Assembly: GCA_032629725.1 (NCBI GenBank)
Contig: JAFEVB010000032.1
Location: 496,001 to 560,000, forward strand
Direction: 5' to 3'
Source of the DNA: Gremmenia infestans
Lineage: Eukaryota > Ascomycota > Leotiomycetes > Helotiales > Hamatocanthoscyphaceae
DNA: 64,000 bases
Shown: positions 1-11,599 of the stretch, one piece after another
How positions within the stretch are numbered: position 1 is the first letter of the stretch
Layout of the letters: the number at the start of each line of letters is the position of its first letter
Notes under the pieces: model-generated
The model's input: the letters and a program-made list of their open reading frames with translations, nothing else
Databases searched by the model: none
Told to the model about the DNA's origin: nothing
Made by a program: the position numbers and the translations under genes

Positions 1-1110
1 GAGGTAGTGGAGAAGGTGGAGGGGTTTGGTGGGAAAGCTGTGCTTGTTAAGGGGGTATGTTTACTTTCATATCCATCCAATTATTTCCCCCTTTCTTCTT
101 TTCAGAACATACCTTACTCCTATTCCCAAACCAGATCAAGATTCTCTAAATCTTTACTACTTATAAAACTATATCACATCACATCATATCATATTTATAA
201 TAAACTCAATACAACTACAAACCCAAACATCTCTCTCTCGTAGCTAACACGAAAGAAGGACATGGGCATCGAAGCAGACTGCATCTCTGTCGTCCGCACC
301 ACAATCGCCCAACTCTCAGGCCTAGACATCATAATCTCCAACGCAGGCTACACGCGCTTCTCCACCTTCTCCGACCTCTCCGCGCCTACTGCACAAGACT
401 GGGATCTCTGCCACGCCGTCAACGTGAAGGCGCAGTTCTTCCTCATGCGCGAGGCGGCGCCGACGTTTAAGAGGAATCCTGAGGGAGGCGTTTTTGTTAT
501 CACGAGTAGTATTGCCGGGGTTACGGCGGGGGGGAGTTCGATGCGTATGTGCTAGCGAGAATTTCCTTACTTCATGATCTCTTGGGGGTTTTGAGGATTT
601 GGGAAAATGTTGATGAATGCTGACTGGTAGTTTTGAGGGGTGCAGCTTATAGTGTTACGAAAGCTGTGCAGTTACATCTGATGAGGTGTTTGGCTAGCAC
701 CGAAGGTCCGAAGGTCAGGGTCAATGCTGTGTTGCCTGGGTGGTTGGCTACCGAATGGGTATGTATACCTTTTCTGTTCTATTCGTGGAGTTTGGAGTCC
801 AGAATGGTAGTTAACCTGATGTGGCTGGGTTTAGGGAACGAAGTATGACCCGAAGCGTGTTGAGGATTTGAGGGAGAAGTCTTGGTTGAAGAAGGATGTG
901 AGTTGAAGCCCTTATTCTGTAGGATGTGGGTATTGACCGGTGCATAGACTGATTTAGAGGATTGTGCCCAAGTATTCGTGGATATTGCGAAGAACTCTTC
1001 AATGACGGGACAGAAAATCCAGGTTGGTATGTTGATATACATCCCAATGACTTGATGGAAAGCAAGTACTAACTCGTATTACAGATTCAGGTCTGGGACA
1101 GAATGCTTAG
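1..1110 (+). CDS. Short-chain dehydrogenase/reductase (SDR), 5' part outside the window
   Basis: NAD(P)-dependent oxidoreductase of the classical SDR family; the substrate cannot be told from sequence. Reconstructed exons are 1-54, 259-544, 631-758, 835-897, 960-1026 and 1085-1110, all phase-consistent, with GTATGT/GTGAGT donors. Visible motifs are the NAG element after the central beta strand (IIISNAGY), the catalytic serine strand (VITSSIAG), the catalytic YSVTK tetrad element at about 648-662, the LPG-W loop, and the family C-terminal end with SMTGQ then VDSG. The N-terminal Rossmann glycine motif lies before the window, so only the distal two thirds are seen. Five introns in about 1 kb is dense even for this region. 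SDR identity is secure; specific function is unknown. Confidence 0.88.
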
Positions 1111-2194
1111 ATGTAGCTATTGGGGTCTTCAGCAGTTGTTTTTTACCCCCCGTAGACAACTTCGAAGCTAATGATGATATCCTATTGCTCGCAACGGTAC
1201 ATCAACAAATCCAAATGAAAGACTTAAAAAAATAACTTCTGTTTATCCGCCTCGATGAATGGTGGTAATGATTGGCTATCAAGTGGATTCAACACCTCGA
1301 ATCAAGTCCAGAAAATCTTGTATAAGAGCTCTCCAATATCCCCTTACACGTTACTCAATCAAAACCTACCTGTCTAAATAGCAACCATCAACAACACAAA
1401 CACTATGCCCGGAGCGGAGCGATAGCGCGGTGGGTATGCATGGGTATGTTTGCAAAGGGGGCTCGCATTTCGTGACGGATGTACTGCTGGCTGAGGGCGT
1501 GGGACGGTGTTACCTGAAGCGTATGGGTGTGGGTAATGGGTTTGAGGGGAATGCGGCGCAGTGGGATGGGCTCTTTGCTGAGCAGCAGATGAAAGCGCAT
1601 TCTGCGATGGCTGTGAGTGGAGTTGGGCTTGGTGCCGTGCTGTTGGGGGCTCAGATACTGCCGGGTAGGCCTGTGGTGTTGTTGCCTGGTGCTGGACTCG
1701 CTCTCCAGTCTCCCGTGAGTCCCCTGAGACGTGTAGGATATGATCATCTTGTGCGTCGATGCTGAGCGGATGGTATTATCGCATGGGTTTGTCTTACCAG
1801 GTAGGTAATATTAGATACTCGTTGCTCTACCACTTGACTTCACGAGTGAGTGCTCGGTTGGTCTACCAATGTGACGTGACAATAAGTGACTCTGGAGTGT
1901 AGCATGCATCTCAAATGAAATACGTACTATACGTCTTCGTAAATCTCAGGTGATATCAAGTGCTACTGAAGTTTTTTGATCAATAGAAATACGTGAAAGT
2001 TCAACCTGAGCCATCAAAGGGACAAGAAGCAGAACGCCTTAGGAAAGCCAGCATCGGCATGTCTTGAATCCCTGCAAAGCCACCAAGTAGCCCCCAACAA
2101 CAAAATCAAGCACAAAGAACAACTCCATAGAATATGAATCACAGATCCAAATACTTCATCGCCCGATAAAGAAAAACACAAGCATCAAGTCACA
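1111..2194. other. Intergenic; doubtful ORF at 1430-1765
   Basis: A leader-like CA-rich stretch (about 1380-1404) precedes an ATG at 1405 that stops after six codons. A 111-codon open frame follows at 1430-1765 (+), starting only with GTG, with a 114-codon antisense frame over the same bases. No domain is recognised and neither frame is called as a gene. The remainder shows nothing I can assign. Confidence 0.4.
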
Positions 2195-2983
2195 CTAAAC
2201 AGCAACTTTACTCGAACCCCCCTTGGAACCAATCACATCATCGACAAACCCACTCCACAACTCCCTCAAGACCCCCGACTCTTTCTCCTCCTTCGCGCCA
2301 AAAGCGGCAGTCGTCAAATCCCCAATATCAACATCCAAACCATCATTCCCCACAACCTCGCTAATAGTAGCAGGCGCCACGTTTTCGGGATGGCTAGCTA
2401 TGATACTAATTTCTGGACGCGGGACAGCTTCATCTAGCGTCTCTACTGCGTTGCCTGACTGAGCACTTCTGTCGGGACTGTAGTTGTCTGGGAGTAGTGG
2501 GACGCGGAGTCTGGAGAACGGGTTGGATGGAGGAGGCGCCGGGGGATCGGGCAAGATCAAATAATCGACTGCTGAGGGGTCAAGGACTGTGAGCTTTGGG
2601 GCTGAGCTGCGGAATCCTTGCATTAAGGGAATGGGTTTGTAGAGTTGGGGAGCGGGAGGCGTGGTAGGCCGGCGGGGTCCGCTGGGTAGTGTGTGGAAAC
2701 TACGGGTGTTGATGAGGTCTGATGTTGCAAGGCGTTCAACAAGCTGTTCATATGCGTTAGAAATGGATCTCAATGATTGAAGTGTAATTACCTCTGATTT
2801 ACTGCCGCTGGTCTTCAATTGACGCCTCATGCACTCTTCTTTCAAGTCGATTTTGGGGCGGGGCAAGTATACATTTCTGGCCCGGGAATCAAGAAGACCT
2901 GAAGGGCGAGGAGCGTTTGCCGTGGAGCTGATTCTTCGGACGCCTTGGGCGAACTTGTTGACTGGTGGAGTGACTCTTGACAT
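2195..2983 (-). CDS. SAP-domain protein, probably mitochondrial (AIM34-like)
   Basis: Predicted 246-aa protein with a basic, Ser/Arg-rich N-terminus suited to mitochondrial import, a SAP motif at about residues 50-80, and a Pro-rich low-complexity C-terminal half. SAP motifs usually bind nucleic acid; fungal mitochondrial AIM34 proteins carry one, and the similarity of layout is why AIM34 is suggested. A 48-nt intron (2744-2791, GTAATT...CAG with a CTAAC branch) splits the SAP motif. It has no stop and a length divisible by three, so an unspliced reading stays open. Removing it restores an uninterrupted SAP helix (SGSKSE followed by LVERLA). I chose the ATG at 2983 rather than the upstream in-frame ATG at 3124, because the sequence between is a Ser-rich leader and MSRVTPP begins a plausible targeting sequence. 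Confidence 0.75.
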   Translation of the reverse strand: MSRVTPPVNKFAQGVRRISSTANAPRPSGLLDSRARNVYLPRPKIDLKEECMRRQLKTSGSKSEVITLQSLRSISNAYEQLVERLATSDLINTRSFHTLPSGPRRPTTPPAPQLYKPIPLMQGFRSSAPKLTVLDPSAVDYLILPDPPAPPPSNPFSRLRVPLLPDNYSPDRSAQSGNAVETLDEAVPRPEISIIASHPENVAPATISEVVGNDGLDVDIGDLTTAAFGAKEEKESGVLRELWSGFVDDVIGSKGGSSKVAV

Positions 2984-4191
2984 GATGTGCTTATGCTTGG
3001 AGATGGAATTGGGGTTAGAGCTGGAGATGGAGCTGGAGCTGGAGATGGTGTTGTTGAGATAAGAGAGAGAGATTGGTGCGATTGCAGGATGGTTGGACAC
3101 TCGGAGGGACAATATCAAAATCACAAAAGGAAGGAGGACACAAGAAAGAGGATGGACCCGGATATATAGATGACGGAAAAGGAGAAGGGGGGGAAGGTCA
3201 AAGAGTACCTAATATGGGTAAATTGTATTGAAGCTATGACACGACACGCAACCCTCAAAAGGCGGTCATGAATTGTTGAATGGAGGGAGGACGGGTTGGC
3301 GATGATACGATGTGCTGCAGATGCACTCGTTGAGGATGTCAGACAGGGGGTAGCTTCTTAGTGTCGCTTTACTGTACCGGTAGTGTGCTCCACTGTGGGA
3401 ACTCCCCCACGACTCCCACGAGTCAACAAGACTGGAGGAAGCCGTGCGGAGCAACTTTGCTTTTGGTGCGGTGGACTAGAAGTAGAAACAAATATATATC
3501 ATTGGCTGTAGGAGTGATTAATAAGAGCCGATTATTACTCGTTGCTTCAGGATATATTCATACCCAGGACTTATCTTCTTACTTATCAATCCTGCTTTGA
3601 TGACCAGACCAGACACCAACGCCGATCTGCCGCCTAGGTACCTGCTGTACTGTTCTTGGTGGCTCCTTTTATTCCCTTTTCAACTGGCAACAAGAGTTAC
3701 AAAACGAATGTGGTATCACAATGCTATCCGGTGACTGCCTCTCTGCCTCTCCCTTTCGAGCAGACCACTTCAACATTAGACCTATGCAGGCCTCGTACGT
3801 CCCAGTGGTAGCTACATGTAAAGAAACCACATCTCACATGGAGAGCATCAGCACAATTACGAAAACCGTTTGTAACGTGTATTAAGTGTAGGATGGTGTG
3901 AGTTTCAAAGGGGGTATCTATCCTCAACTAAAGGCAAGCTTCGATGCACGAACTGAGCTCATCCAGGCCCAAAGTACCGTGTATGTACAGCTTACGAAGA
4001 CTTTCTCGTCCCAAACGCCGCCAAGTGCAACAAAATGCCTAACACCCAATCAGACTTTCGCTTCCCATTTTTTCATATTAGAAATCCTCGACAAATCCAC
4101 CCACATGTCCTTCGCCTCTTTACTTTCTCTAGATCTCTCTTCTTGATCTTTAGCTTTCTTGGCCTAACAAACGAGACCCTTCTCAAATGCT
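2984..4191. other. Intergenic between two convergent/tandem minus-strand genes
   Basis: No supported gene. It holds the 5' region of the SAP-domain gene and the 3' flank of ICE2. A palindromic CCTAGGTACC element lies at 3633-3642. Small open frames in several phases look like chance. Confidence 0.5.
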
Positions 4192-5617
4192 TCAGTCGGT
4201 CTTCCAGTGTCCTGTGAGGGATCCTTCCATATCCTCTTTCCCAAGATAGAGCTCCAAAGCATACAAGGCCATTGTCGCAGCTACATTTATCCATCTCCAG
4301 ATATTTCCCCCAGCATCGCCCCCTTGCATAGTCCACCATTCGGCACCATTCCCCTCTGCTGCTGCAAAGTGCTGCATCAAGAGACTCGTGTAGACCGCCA
4401 CGAGGATACTTGGGCTAAACCAGCTTAGGAGCCCTAGAATTTTACCCTCCCCATCACTGTCATCGAGATTTGGCTCTTCAGACAAAGCTCGAGCTCCAGA
4501 TTCTCTCACGGCTGGAATGATTCGTGTAGCGGCGTAGAACACGAATATTCGGTAGGCTAGGGAAATGATAACAGACGGGGTGATAGTCTGGAATGCTGCA
4601 TAGAAGAAGGTAAGCCCCGAGTGTACTGCTGAAGGTAGTGTTGACAGTACGTAGACCAGGGTCGAGTATGAGGCCATGATAATAGGCGGGAATGGAGGGA
4701 ATTCCGGTTGAGCGGGTGGAGGCGGTGTCTCATTCGAAGGTCGCAAGTAGTCGGTGAAAATCTGGTATATGCATAATACCACATAGGCAAAGAGCATTGA
4801 GCTCTCAACTGGATTTCCCCTACCACTGCCAATACCCCACCCACAGAGGAAAACCGCACAGGTGATAGTGACTCCTATGAGGATAGCATCCACGTTTGAT
4901 ATCTCTGGGAATTTGGTGATCCTCCAGAGGAAATAAACTGAACTAGATATAATCGAGGCAGATAATACCAGCAACCCAATCATCCAGGTGTCGCTGCTAC
5001 GTCCACGGTTGACAAGCCATCTTGTAATTTGCCCCGCGGCTTGTATCACAAGCAGACTGCAGAATCCCTCTGCCAGTTGAAAAAGTGGTGTCGAGTATCG
5101 CAGCATGACGTCCCAAGTTCCAACCGTCATCGCTTCAAGGAGCCCTCCTGAACCGAATATCCACTCCTTGAAGCTGGTATCTTGCGCCCTTTTGTGGTCG
5201 AATGTCCTTGAAGCCCAGTCTCCACTGGCATTCGCATCGACTGCAAATCTATTCATGCTCCATATTAATAGCCCCGGTAACAGAATCCACTGCGCCATGC
5301 TGATAACTTGTATCAGCGCCCATCGTATCCTTGACTCTTTCGGAGTCGCTAGCTTAAGGGCAGAAAAGAAGAAATAGAAGCTATGGTCTCGATTAGCGGT
5401 GATATCCAGGAAAAGCAGTAAAACCGCCCTGCTATTAGATTTGTTCAGAGAGCGGGGCGTAGTTAGAAGGGCGGCAAATGGAGATGCTTCCTTACTAGAA
5501 TAAACTCAAAGAAAAAGCCAGCCCACAATCCCGTCCGCCGACATCGAAGGCTATGGGTATCGAGAGGATGATTGTGAGGAGGAATATAGCGGAGGAGAGA
5601 ACTCGAAAGAACCACAT
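4192..5617 (-). CDS. ICE2: ICE2 family ER membrane protein
   Basis: Polytopic ER protein of the ICE2 family, known in yeast for cortical ER inheritance, ER-plasma membrane contacts and control of phospholipid synthesis. Two exons, 5617-5496 and 5380-4192, encode 436 aa, the usual family length. The 115-bp intron (GTAAGG...CATAG) must be removed to join the N-terminal block DVGGRDCGLAFSLSLF to the conserved segment ATPKESRIRWALIQ and the following LLPGLLIWSMNRFAVDAN. About ten hydrophobic segments are visible, with a Pro-rich loop (NETPPPPAQPEFPPFPP) near the middle and an acidic loop (EEPNLDDSDGEG) before the last segments. The start MWFFRVLSSAIFL begins directly in a signal-anchor-like segment. 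It is transcribed away from the MYG1-type gene. Confidence 0.93.
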
Positions 5618-6367
5618 CAGCACTGTTGGCGCCGCAGCGGGCTGTAAAGCTCGCCCAGCTCAGTGTTGGTGAAATACAGCCTTGATTTTCTTTGAAGGGC
5701 GTTAGGTCGGTCTCTAGTAGTTGATCTTGAGCTCGAGTTGTTGTCCTGTACACCGGTATGTCCCCAGTCAAGCCTTGCTGCCTCTGCCTCTCGTGAATCA
5801 ATCTTAAATCCCACACCGTGATGTCTCTTATCTAGGCCACGGGGCTATTTTAGTCTTTATCGCGTCAGTTGGCAAAGAATAGGACCGCGGGTTTGGCGAT
5901 AGGGTTTAAAAAATTCCTGGTGGTGACTTTTCTCGATATGATTTTGCTGCACAGTAGTCTGCTGGGTGCAGGTGCGGTGCCTTGATGAATGCAGGAGTTG
6001 GCAAGGATTTCGCATCTATCGCAGATCTCAGATTTGAGATTTGACTAGGCCTCTACTCGTAGGAGGGAAGGCCCAAATTTACGAGTTAGTAGCACAGCCT
6101 GTTGGAAGCAAAAGACAAGGACTGTAGGCTCCATTTAAGGGGCTTGCGAAGACAATGGCAATCAGCGGTGAATAAATTAATGGAAAAGGCCAGCTCATAC
6201 TCGTACTATGATTGTAAACAGGCGAGGAGGTATTTTCGAATTTGCTTCTCCCAGCGCGTAAAATGGACTAGTTGCAGGCGTGAAAGGCGCTAAAGTGGGT
6301 TGTAGCCTCCAAGTTTCTTTGCATCTTCAGACCCTGACCCCACCAAACAGAAACCCAAAGTCTGTGT
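5618..6367. other. Divergent promoter region between ICE2 and MYG1-type gene
   Basis: A 750-bp spacer between head-to-head genes. Nothing coding is supported; short open frames are present on both strands without codon or domain support. Confidence 0.5.
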
Positions 6368-7444
6368 ATGTATCGCAGGACAATCTTCACCATGGCAGAA
6401 ACCGCAGCAAAGAGACTCAAGACATCCCCCGTCAGCATCGGTACCCACAATGGCCATTTCCACGCCGATGAAGCCCTAGCCGTCTACATGTTACGCCTCC
6501 TCCCAACCTACAACTCCTCTCAACTGATCCGCACAAGAGACCCAGCTCTCCTTTCAACCTGCCATACCGTCGTAGATGTTGGTGGAGAGTACAATGCTGC
6601 AACAAACAGATATGACCATCACCAGCGGACCTTCACGACCACATTTCCTAGCCGCCCGACCAAGCTCTCCTCCGCTGGCTTGGTGTACATGCATTTTGGC
6701 AAAGCTATCATTGCACAGCATCTAGGTGTCTCGGAAGATGCAGAAGAAGTAAACGTTATCTACGGCAAGATCTACGAAAGCTTCATCGAAGCACTAGACG
6801 CACACGACAACGGTATCTCAGCCTACGACCCCAAAGGCATCGCAGCCGCCGGGCTAGAAAAGAAGTTCAGCGATGGAGGATTCTCATTAGGCGCCATGGT
6901 CTCGCGATTGAACCCTAACTGGAACGATCCTACGCCTTCTGACCCGGTTCAGGCGCAGCAGGCTGAGGATGAGAAGTTCTTGGTTGCGAGTGCGAGGATG
7001 GGAGAGGAGTTTTCGCGGGATTTGGATTATTATACCAAGGCATGGCTTCCGGCGAGAGATATTGTGCATAAAGCGTATGCGAAGCGCTTAGAGTATGACG
7101 CAAAGGGACGGATTTTGGTATTTGATGGCCAATCTGTGCCCTGGAAGGATCATCTGTACACTTTGGAAGAGCAGGAGGGTGGTGATGCTAACGTTCTCTA
7201 CGTTTTGTATCCAGAGAAGCCGACGCCGGATGCCAAATGGAGAATCCAAGCTGTTCCTGTTAGCAAGGACTCGTTTGAAAGCAGAAAGCCGTTGCCAGAA
7301 GCATGGAGAGGATTCAGGGATGAGGAATTAAGTGAAAAGTCGGGAGTCAGTGGAGGAGTCTTTGTGCATGCTGCAGGATTTATTGGTGGAAACAAGACGT
7401 TTGATGGTGCTATAGCAATGGCTATCAAGGCACTAGATCTCTAA
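6368..7444 (+). CDS. MYG1: MYG1-type metal-dependent DHH-superfamily protein (UPF0160)
   Basis: Intronless 358-codon frame of the MYG1 family. Human MYG1 is a 3'-5' RNA exonuclease acting in nucleus and mitochondria, and a yeast homologue is YER156C. The metal-binding signatures are clear: HNGHFHADEALAVYML near the N-terminus and VVDVGG followed by RYDHHQRTF about 45 residues later, then the conserved DAHDNGI and the C-terminal FVHAAGFIGGN. Two in-frame starts exist. The ATG at 6368 adds MYRRTIFT, a possible short import signal. The ATG at 6392 lies in a CACCATGG context and begins directly before the conserved core. The second is the stronger initiation context, so dual starts are plausible. 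Confidence 0.93.
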   Translation: MYRRTIFTMAETAAKRLKTSPVSIGTHNGHFHADEALAVYMLRLLPTYNSSQLIRTRDPALLSTCHTVVDVGGEYNAATNRYDHHQRTFTTTFPSRPTKLSSAGLVYMHFGKAIIAQHLGVSEDAEEVNVIYGKIYESFIEALDAHDNGISAYDPKGIAAAGLEKKFSDGGFSLGAMVSRLNPNWNDPTPSDPVQAQQAEDEKFLVASARMGEEFSRDLDYYTKAWLPARDIVHKAYAKRLEYDAKGRILVFDGQSVPWKDHLYTLEEQEGGDANVLYVLYPEKPTPDAKWRIQAVPVSKDSFESRKPLPEAWRGFRDEELSEKSGVSGGVFVHAAGFIGGNKTFDGAIAMAIKALDL

Positions 7445-7782
7445 ACCCACCATAAAGATTAGAAGCATTGCAGGCGTTGGGGGATGGAAAAGCTACGAAA
7501 ATCGCCCGAGGGCACATGTTATGACTGAATCTCTTTTACTACTTAGCTAGCTAGAACAATAAAACCGCCTAAAAGAGCTGCATGAGAACTCAATTTCTTG
7601 ATTTTGTGGCATTGTATAGCCCGCGGATTAACAGCCGTCAGAAGAGCAAGTATGCACAGGAAAAGCCCTATCCCCAAAAACCGTTTGTCAAAGTCCTCAA
7701 AACGCCAAGTCATCCATCATTCGTAAGACCATCATACTTCTCCAGACAATATAAGCCTCCATGACCTGCATGTAACAACAGC
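7445..7782. other. Convergent 3' spacer, MYG1-type gene and IGO1
   Basis: Spacer between two stop codons that face each other. AT-rich transcription-end regions are expected here; no gene is seen. Confidence 0.5.
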
Positions 7783-8319
7783 CTATCTTCTAATCGGAAT
7801 ACCTTCCTTCGCAGGAGGCGGACTGATGTTATCTGCCCTCTCACCAGCCTTCTTATCATCCATCTCATCCACGCTCGTCTCCCTGTTCAAGAAGCTGCTC
7901 TCCTTGACCGGACTACCGCTCTGCAGACCAGCCGTGCTGCCAGAGTGGGGGTGGATATTGCCATTGCCGCTGCCGCCCTGGTTGGCACTGCCTACGCCGG
8001 GCGATGACAGGTGTGGGATATTTTCGGGGAGGGGGTGCTGGGAGCCGACGCTGCCGGTGTCGACGGAGCTGGCTTTGCCGGCTTTGGAGAGGGCGTAGTC
8101 GCCAGAGTCGAAGTACTTGCGCTCTTTGAGGTGCTTGGCCAGGTGGTCGGATTTGGAGGGGAGCTTGCCGTAGAGGCGGAAGAGGCGTTGCTCGTCTGGG
8201 GAGAGCGACTGTAGCAGATATGTTAGTAGGGCCCTTCAATGTGAATGCAGAGCATGGAAATATCGTAGAGGTGGATTGCTTACGTTGATGTCGACCTTAT
8301 TCTTTTGGTGGGGGTTCAT
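7783..8319 (-). CDS. IGO1: Alpha-endosulfine/ARPP-19 family PP2A inhibitor
   Basis: A 153-aa endosulfine. In yeast Igo1/2 are phosphorylated by the Greatwall-type kinase Rim15 and then inhibit PP2A-B55, controlling quiescence entry, nutrient response and mRNA protection. Exons are 8319-8284 and 8208-7783, separated by a 75-bp intron with GTAAGC donor. The first exon ends MNPHQKNKVDIN, and the second opens with SLSPDEQRLFRLYGKLPSKS. The invariant phospho-acceptor block KYFDSGDY is present, with the target Ser at about residue 47. The C-terminal two thirds are Ser/Gly-rich and disordered (GSANQGGSGNGNIHPHSG), and end in basic residues, as in mould homologues. Identification rests on the diagnostic FDSGDY motif and is secure. 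Confidence 0.95.
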
Positions 8320-9238
8320 CTTGGTGATGTGCGGGGTTCGTGTTTAGGGATGTTTTGTGGTGTTTAGGGAGGTTGTAGAAAGTGTGTCTCTAGGTGAGGT
8401 GGAAGTGTTTTTGTTTTCTGGAGGACCTCGATATCGTGACTCGAGAATGTTTATGCTTTGCGTTGCCGTGCCTTGAATTTCTTGAGATCCTTGCACCCCA
8501 GTCGATAATAGGAGCTCTAAGAACAAAGCGACGGTGAGGTGAGCTTGAATAGTTCTTATTCGCCGCGGAGAGTCCAGTCAATGATCCAGTCAAATCGGTG
8601 CTTCAAATTGAAAAATTCGGGAAGGAAATAGAGGATTATCGTGATGGCTCGACGTCTAAAATGTGGAGTCGAAGTCGAGGAGGGAGAGGGGAGTGATAAG
8701 TATGTCTCGGCTAAAAAAAATCATAGCAAAGCTATGAGGGGTAGCTTTCTTGACAAGTTCCATCTTTCCACATAATTTTTGGCACCAAATTTATTTATGT
8801 ACTTCGTCAGATTGATACGTCACGCTTGACGTATGTATTTCAAAATTTATCATAAAGTACCCAGGTATGTATCCCGTTTTTCCTTTTTGCACTTTCAAGG
8901 GCTGCAGCTTACACATGTCCCAGATACGCAAAGATTATCTCAACGAGCAAAATCATTGGCCATACACCATCACAAGACCAGAAAGCGCTTGTCTCAGGGT
9001 TCATTCCGTCAATCCTTGAAGCTTCAAAAGGCAAAAGTCTCCGTCAAACCATACAAGCTCGCCAGGACGGTGTTGCAAGACATTTACCCCGCAGGAAGCC
9101 AAACTCTGTTTATGGAGTATACGGCTCTTCGGGCACACTACCTGATTCGCCGCAGTATCAGAACACACTCACTCCTACTGCTGAACTTGGGCTGTACCGA
9201 ATTTATCTACAGCTGGTACCGCCATTAAAACCAATCCA
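8320..9238. other. Divergent promoter region, IGO1 and SFM1
   Basis: Upstream region of both flanking genes. It includes an open frame of 131 codons (8833-9228, +) ending ten bases before the SFM1 start. The frame lacks a recognisable domain and is treated as chance or leader sequence. Confidence 0.45.
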
Positions 9239-10007
9239 ATGGCGTCCAAAACTTACATTGTGGAGCATCTTGACGACGAACTAGGTCCCTGGTCCGAGCT
9301 AGAGTATCTCACAATTGCCAGAGAGTCTCATGAAGCAGGTGCAAAGTTCTGCTTGTCTTCAGTTCCCCCATCTCTCGAGTTACCAGCCACACTGAAAGCT
9401 GCACCGGGTTTCACGGCAGATGGCCAAAGTGTCGAAGTGCTCTACGCACAAGATAAGTCTCGCGTTTGCTTGCTTGATCCATCGGCAACAAAGGAGTTGA
9501 GTCCGGAAGATGGCTCGGCATTTGATGTATTTCTATTTGGTGGTATTCTGGGGGATGATCCACCCAGAGGTATGTATCTGAACAGTGCCGATCCACATGA
9601 TACTTACTTTTACCAGATAGAACCTCTGAGTTGCGAAAGAAAGGTTTTGCATGTCGTCGTCTGGGCCCAAAACAGATGACTACTGATACTGCAGTAAGAG
9701 TAACGAGGATCATTGTACAAGAGAATGGTAAGTAAACCTATCTCAACAACTTGTCTCTTCTTATGTATTTGATATAGTGCCACTCGAAAACATATCTTAC
9801 GTCGACTACCCGGAGCTACGTATCAACAAAAACGAAAGTACTGAAATGCCATTTCGATATGTAAAAGGCAGCAATGGAGAGCCAATAATGCCAGAGGTAA
9901 GTCCGGCATGGCGTCACCACAGAGATACCCCTCAGACTAATTCAGAACAGGGCATGGTTGACTTGATCAAGAAAGATTCGGAGAAGGGATTCGGGGATTT
10001 GTTTTAG
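9239..10007 (+). CDS. SFM1: SPOUT-type protein arginine methyltransferase SFM1
   Basis: Predicted 205-aa SPOUT-fold methyltransferase. Yeast Sfm1 methylates ribosomal protein uS3 (Rps3) on an arginine. Exons are 9239-9569, 9617-9727, 9778-9896 and 9951-10007, with GTATGT, GTAAGT and GTAAGT donors and consistent phases. The protein starts with YIVEHLDDELGPWSELEY, has the SAM-binding FDVFLFGGILGDDPPR loop, then TSELRKKGF-RRLGPKQM, and ends with the cofactor-knot region YVDYPELRI, PFRY and GFGDLF. All fit the SFM1/DUF431 family in order and length. The ATG is preceded by an A-rich leader (CAATCCAATGG). The family assignment is strong; the uS3 substrate is carried over from yeast. Confidence 0.92.
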
Positions 10008-11599
10008 TAAATTCCTAGAAGCATGGGTTGATATGCTGCATGCCGCAGGGTCGAACTCTGTACTACTGGTGTTGAGTATGCAGTGCTAAGCATGACCATA
10101 GCTGGTTGTACTACTACTGCCAATTATCGTAGCCCAACAGCCAATACAGTTTTTTGCAGCAAGCGAAACTTGCTGTAAGGGAGTGAACTTCTCACATAGA
10201 AAAGCAGAGTTTATAGGTGGTTACTTGCCAAAACTGAAGGGTTATATACAAGGACGAGCCGAGAGTATCGTGGCTTTTGTAGATGCTGATACGAGCATCA
10301 TAACCTAATCGAAGCGCAAATCATACAATTAGTACATTCTGCTGTGTTTTATCATCTTCACCTCAAGACCAGCTTCTTCATGTAGGTCTCTTATTCTGTC
10401 TGACTGCCCACACGGTTTCCAAATAATACAAGCCTTACCAATTGATCTTGCCTATGTTCCAATGTTCTTGCAACAAAAGAGCTCGTTCCTGCCCTGCGTA
10501 CATAGCAGCTACAAAACACATTCTTGGAGCTATATGTAGCATGCAACCGAATTCTAAGTCTCCATCTATGTTTCAAGCTTGATGGCCAAAATACAGTCTC
10601 TGGATATTGCTTGTGAGTCACCGAGAGTGGCGGTCTAGTAAACCATCACATACCAAGAAATGTAGCTTTGGACCATATTATTTGTCCACTTGACGAAAAA
10701 AGGTAGGTATTTTCGCTCTATTTCTTCTTGGATAGCTTGCATCAGTCTTAGCTCTGGGTCCAGGATTCATATTCAGTCCCTCTCTATGGCATAGGCATCA
10801 GATCTTGATGTCAAATGCCCGCTGACCGTACAGGGATTGCTGAGGACAAAGAGTATAGTTGATCTGGTGAATAGCAAGGATATTGGTCAAGGAGATATAC
10901 TGTGTTGGACATCGGAATGACAACTAGCCCGTATTACCACCCAATCTTAATGGGAACGGAGAAATACACAAAGCAGCCGCAAATAGACGAACCAGGTACA
11001 TCAATAAGATTAAATGGGTTTGGCATTTTTAGGCTGAGACTGCTTAAGCTTCAGACACTGTCTGCAGGCGGCTCAAGAATTTGTTTAGTACTCTGTTCTG
11101 CAACATTATGAGAAGCAAGCTGTTTTTTTGACACGGCATCGCGGTTGGGAGATGGCTGTCGCTTTAAATAGGACGCGGAGAAGATGCCAAGCATGCGTTG
11201 GGGTCGGGTCGGTGTCGGTCTCAAGTTATGGGTCGGGATCATGATTGGACAAAGAGATATGGATATAACATCCAAGAGAAGGAGACAATGGGAAGCTTCT
11301 ACAATCAATAGTCCAACAATGTGCGCCCCTGAGACGTCCATAGATCCTCCGTCTTGAGTGCACAATAAACTTCGAATCGCATACGATACCACCCGTATTG
11401 GATACTGCGGGCTGAGGAAAGAGCAGAGCCCCCCCTTGACTGAGGTAGGCCGCGTGTTGAAACCAGTGCCGAAGACACATCAGCCACTTCGCCTTCAACA
11501 TCCACATTTCTTGCATGGGCATCAGCATCAGCAACGGCGAGCCTCGAGCTACCTTCACTATTACTTCCTCACCTCGCCTTCTCTGAATCGCCATCTACG
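10008..11599. other. 1.6-kb intergenic region upstream of KEX1
   Basis: No supported gene. Antisense frames at 11051-11594 overlap one another in different phases and show no domain. The last 300 bp are the KEX1 promoter/leader. Confidence 0.45.

Noticed and set aside
8833..9228. 131-codon ORF directly upstream of SFM1
   Set aside because: No domain, irregular composition, and located in the shared promoter of two clear genes; ends ten bases before SFM1, so more likely leader or chance.
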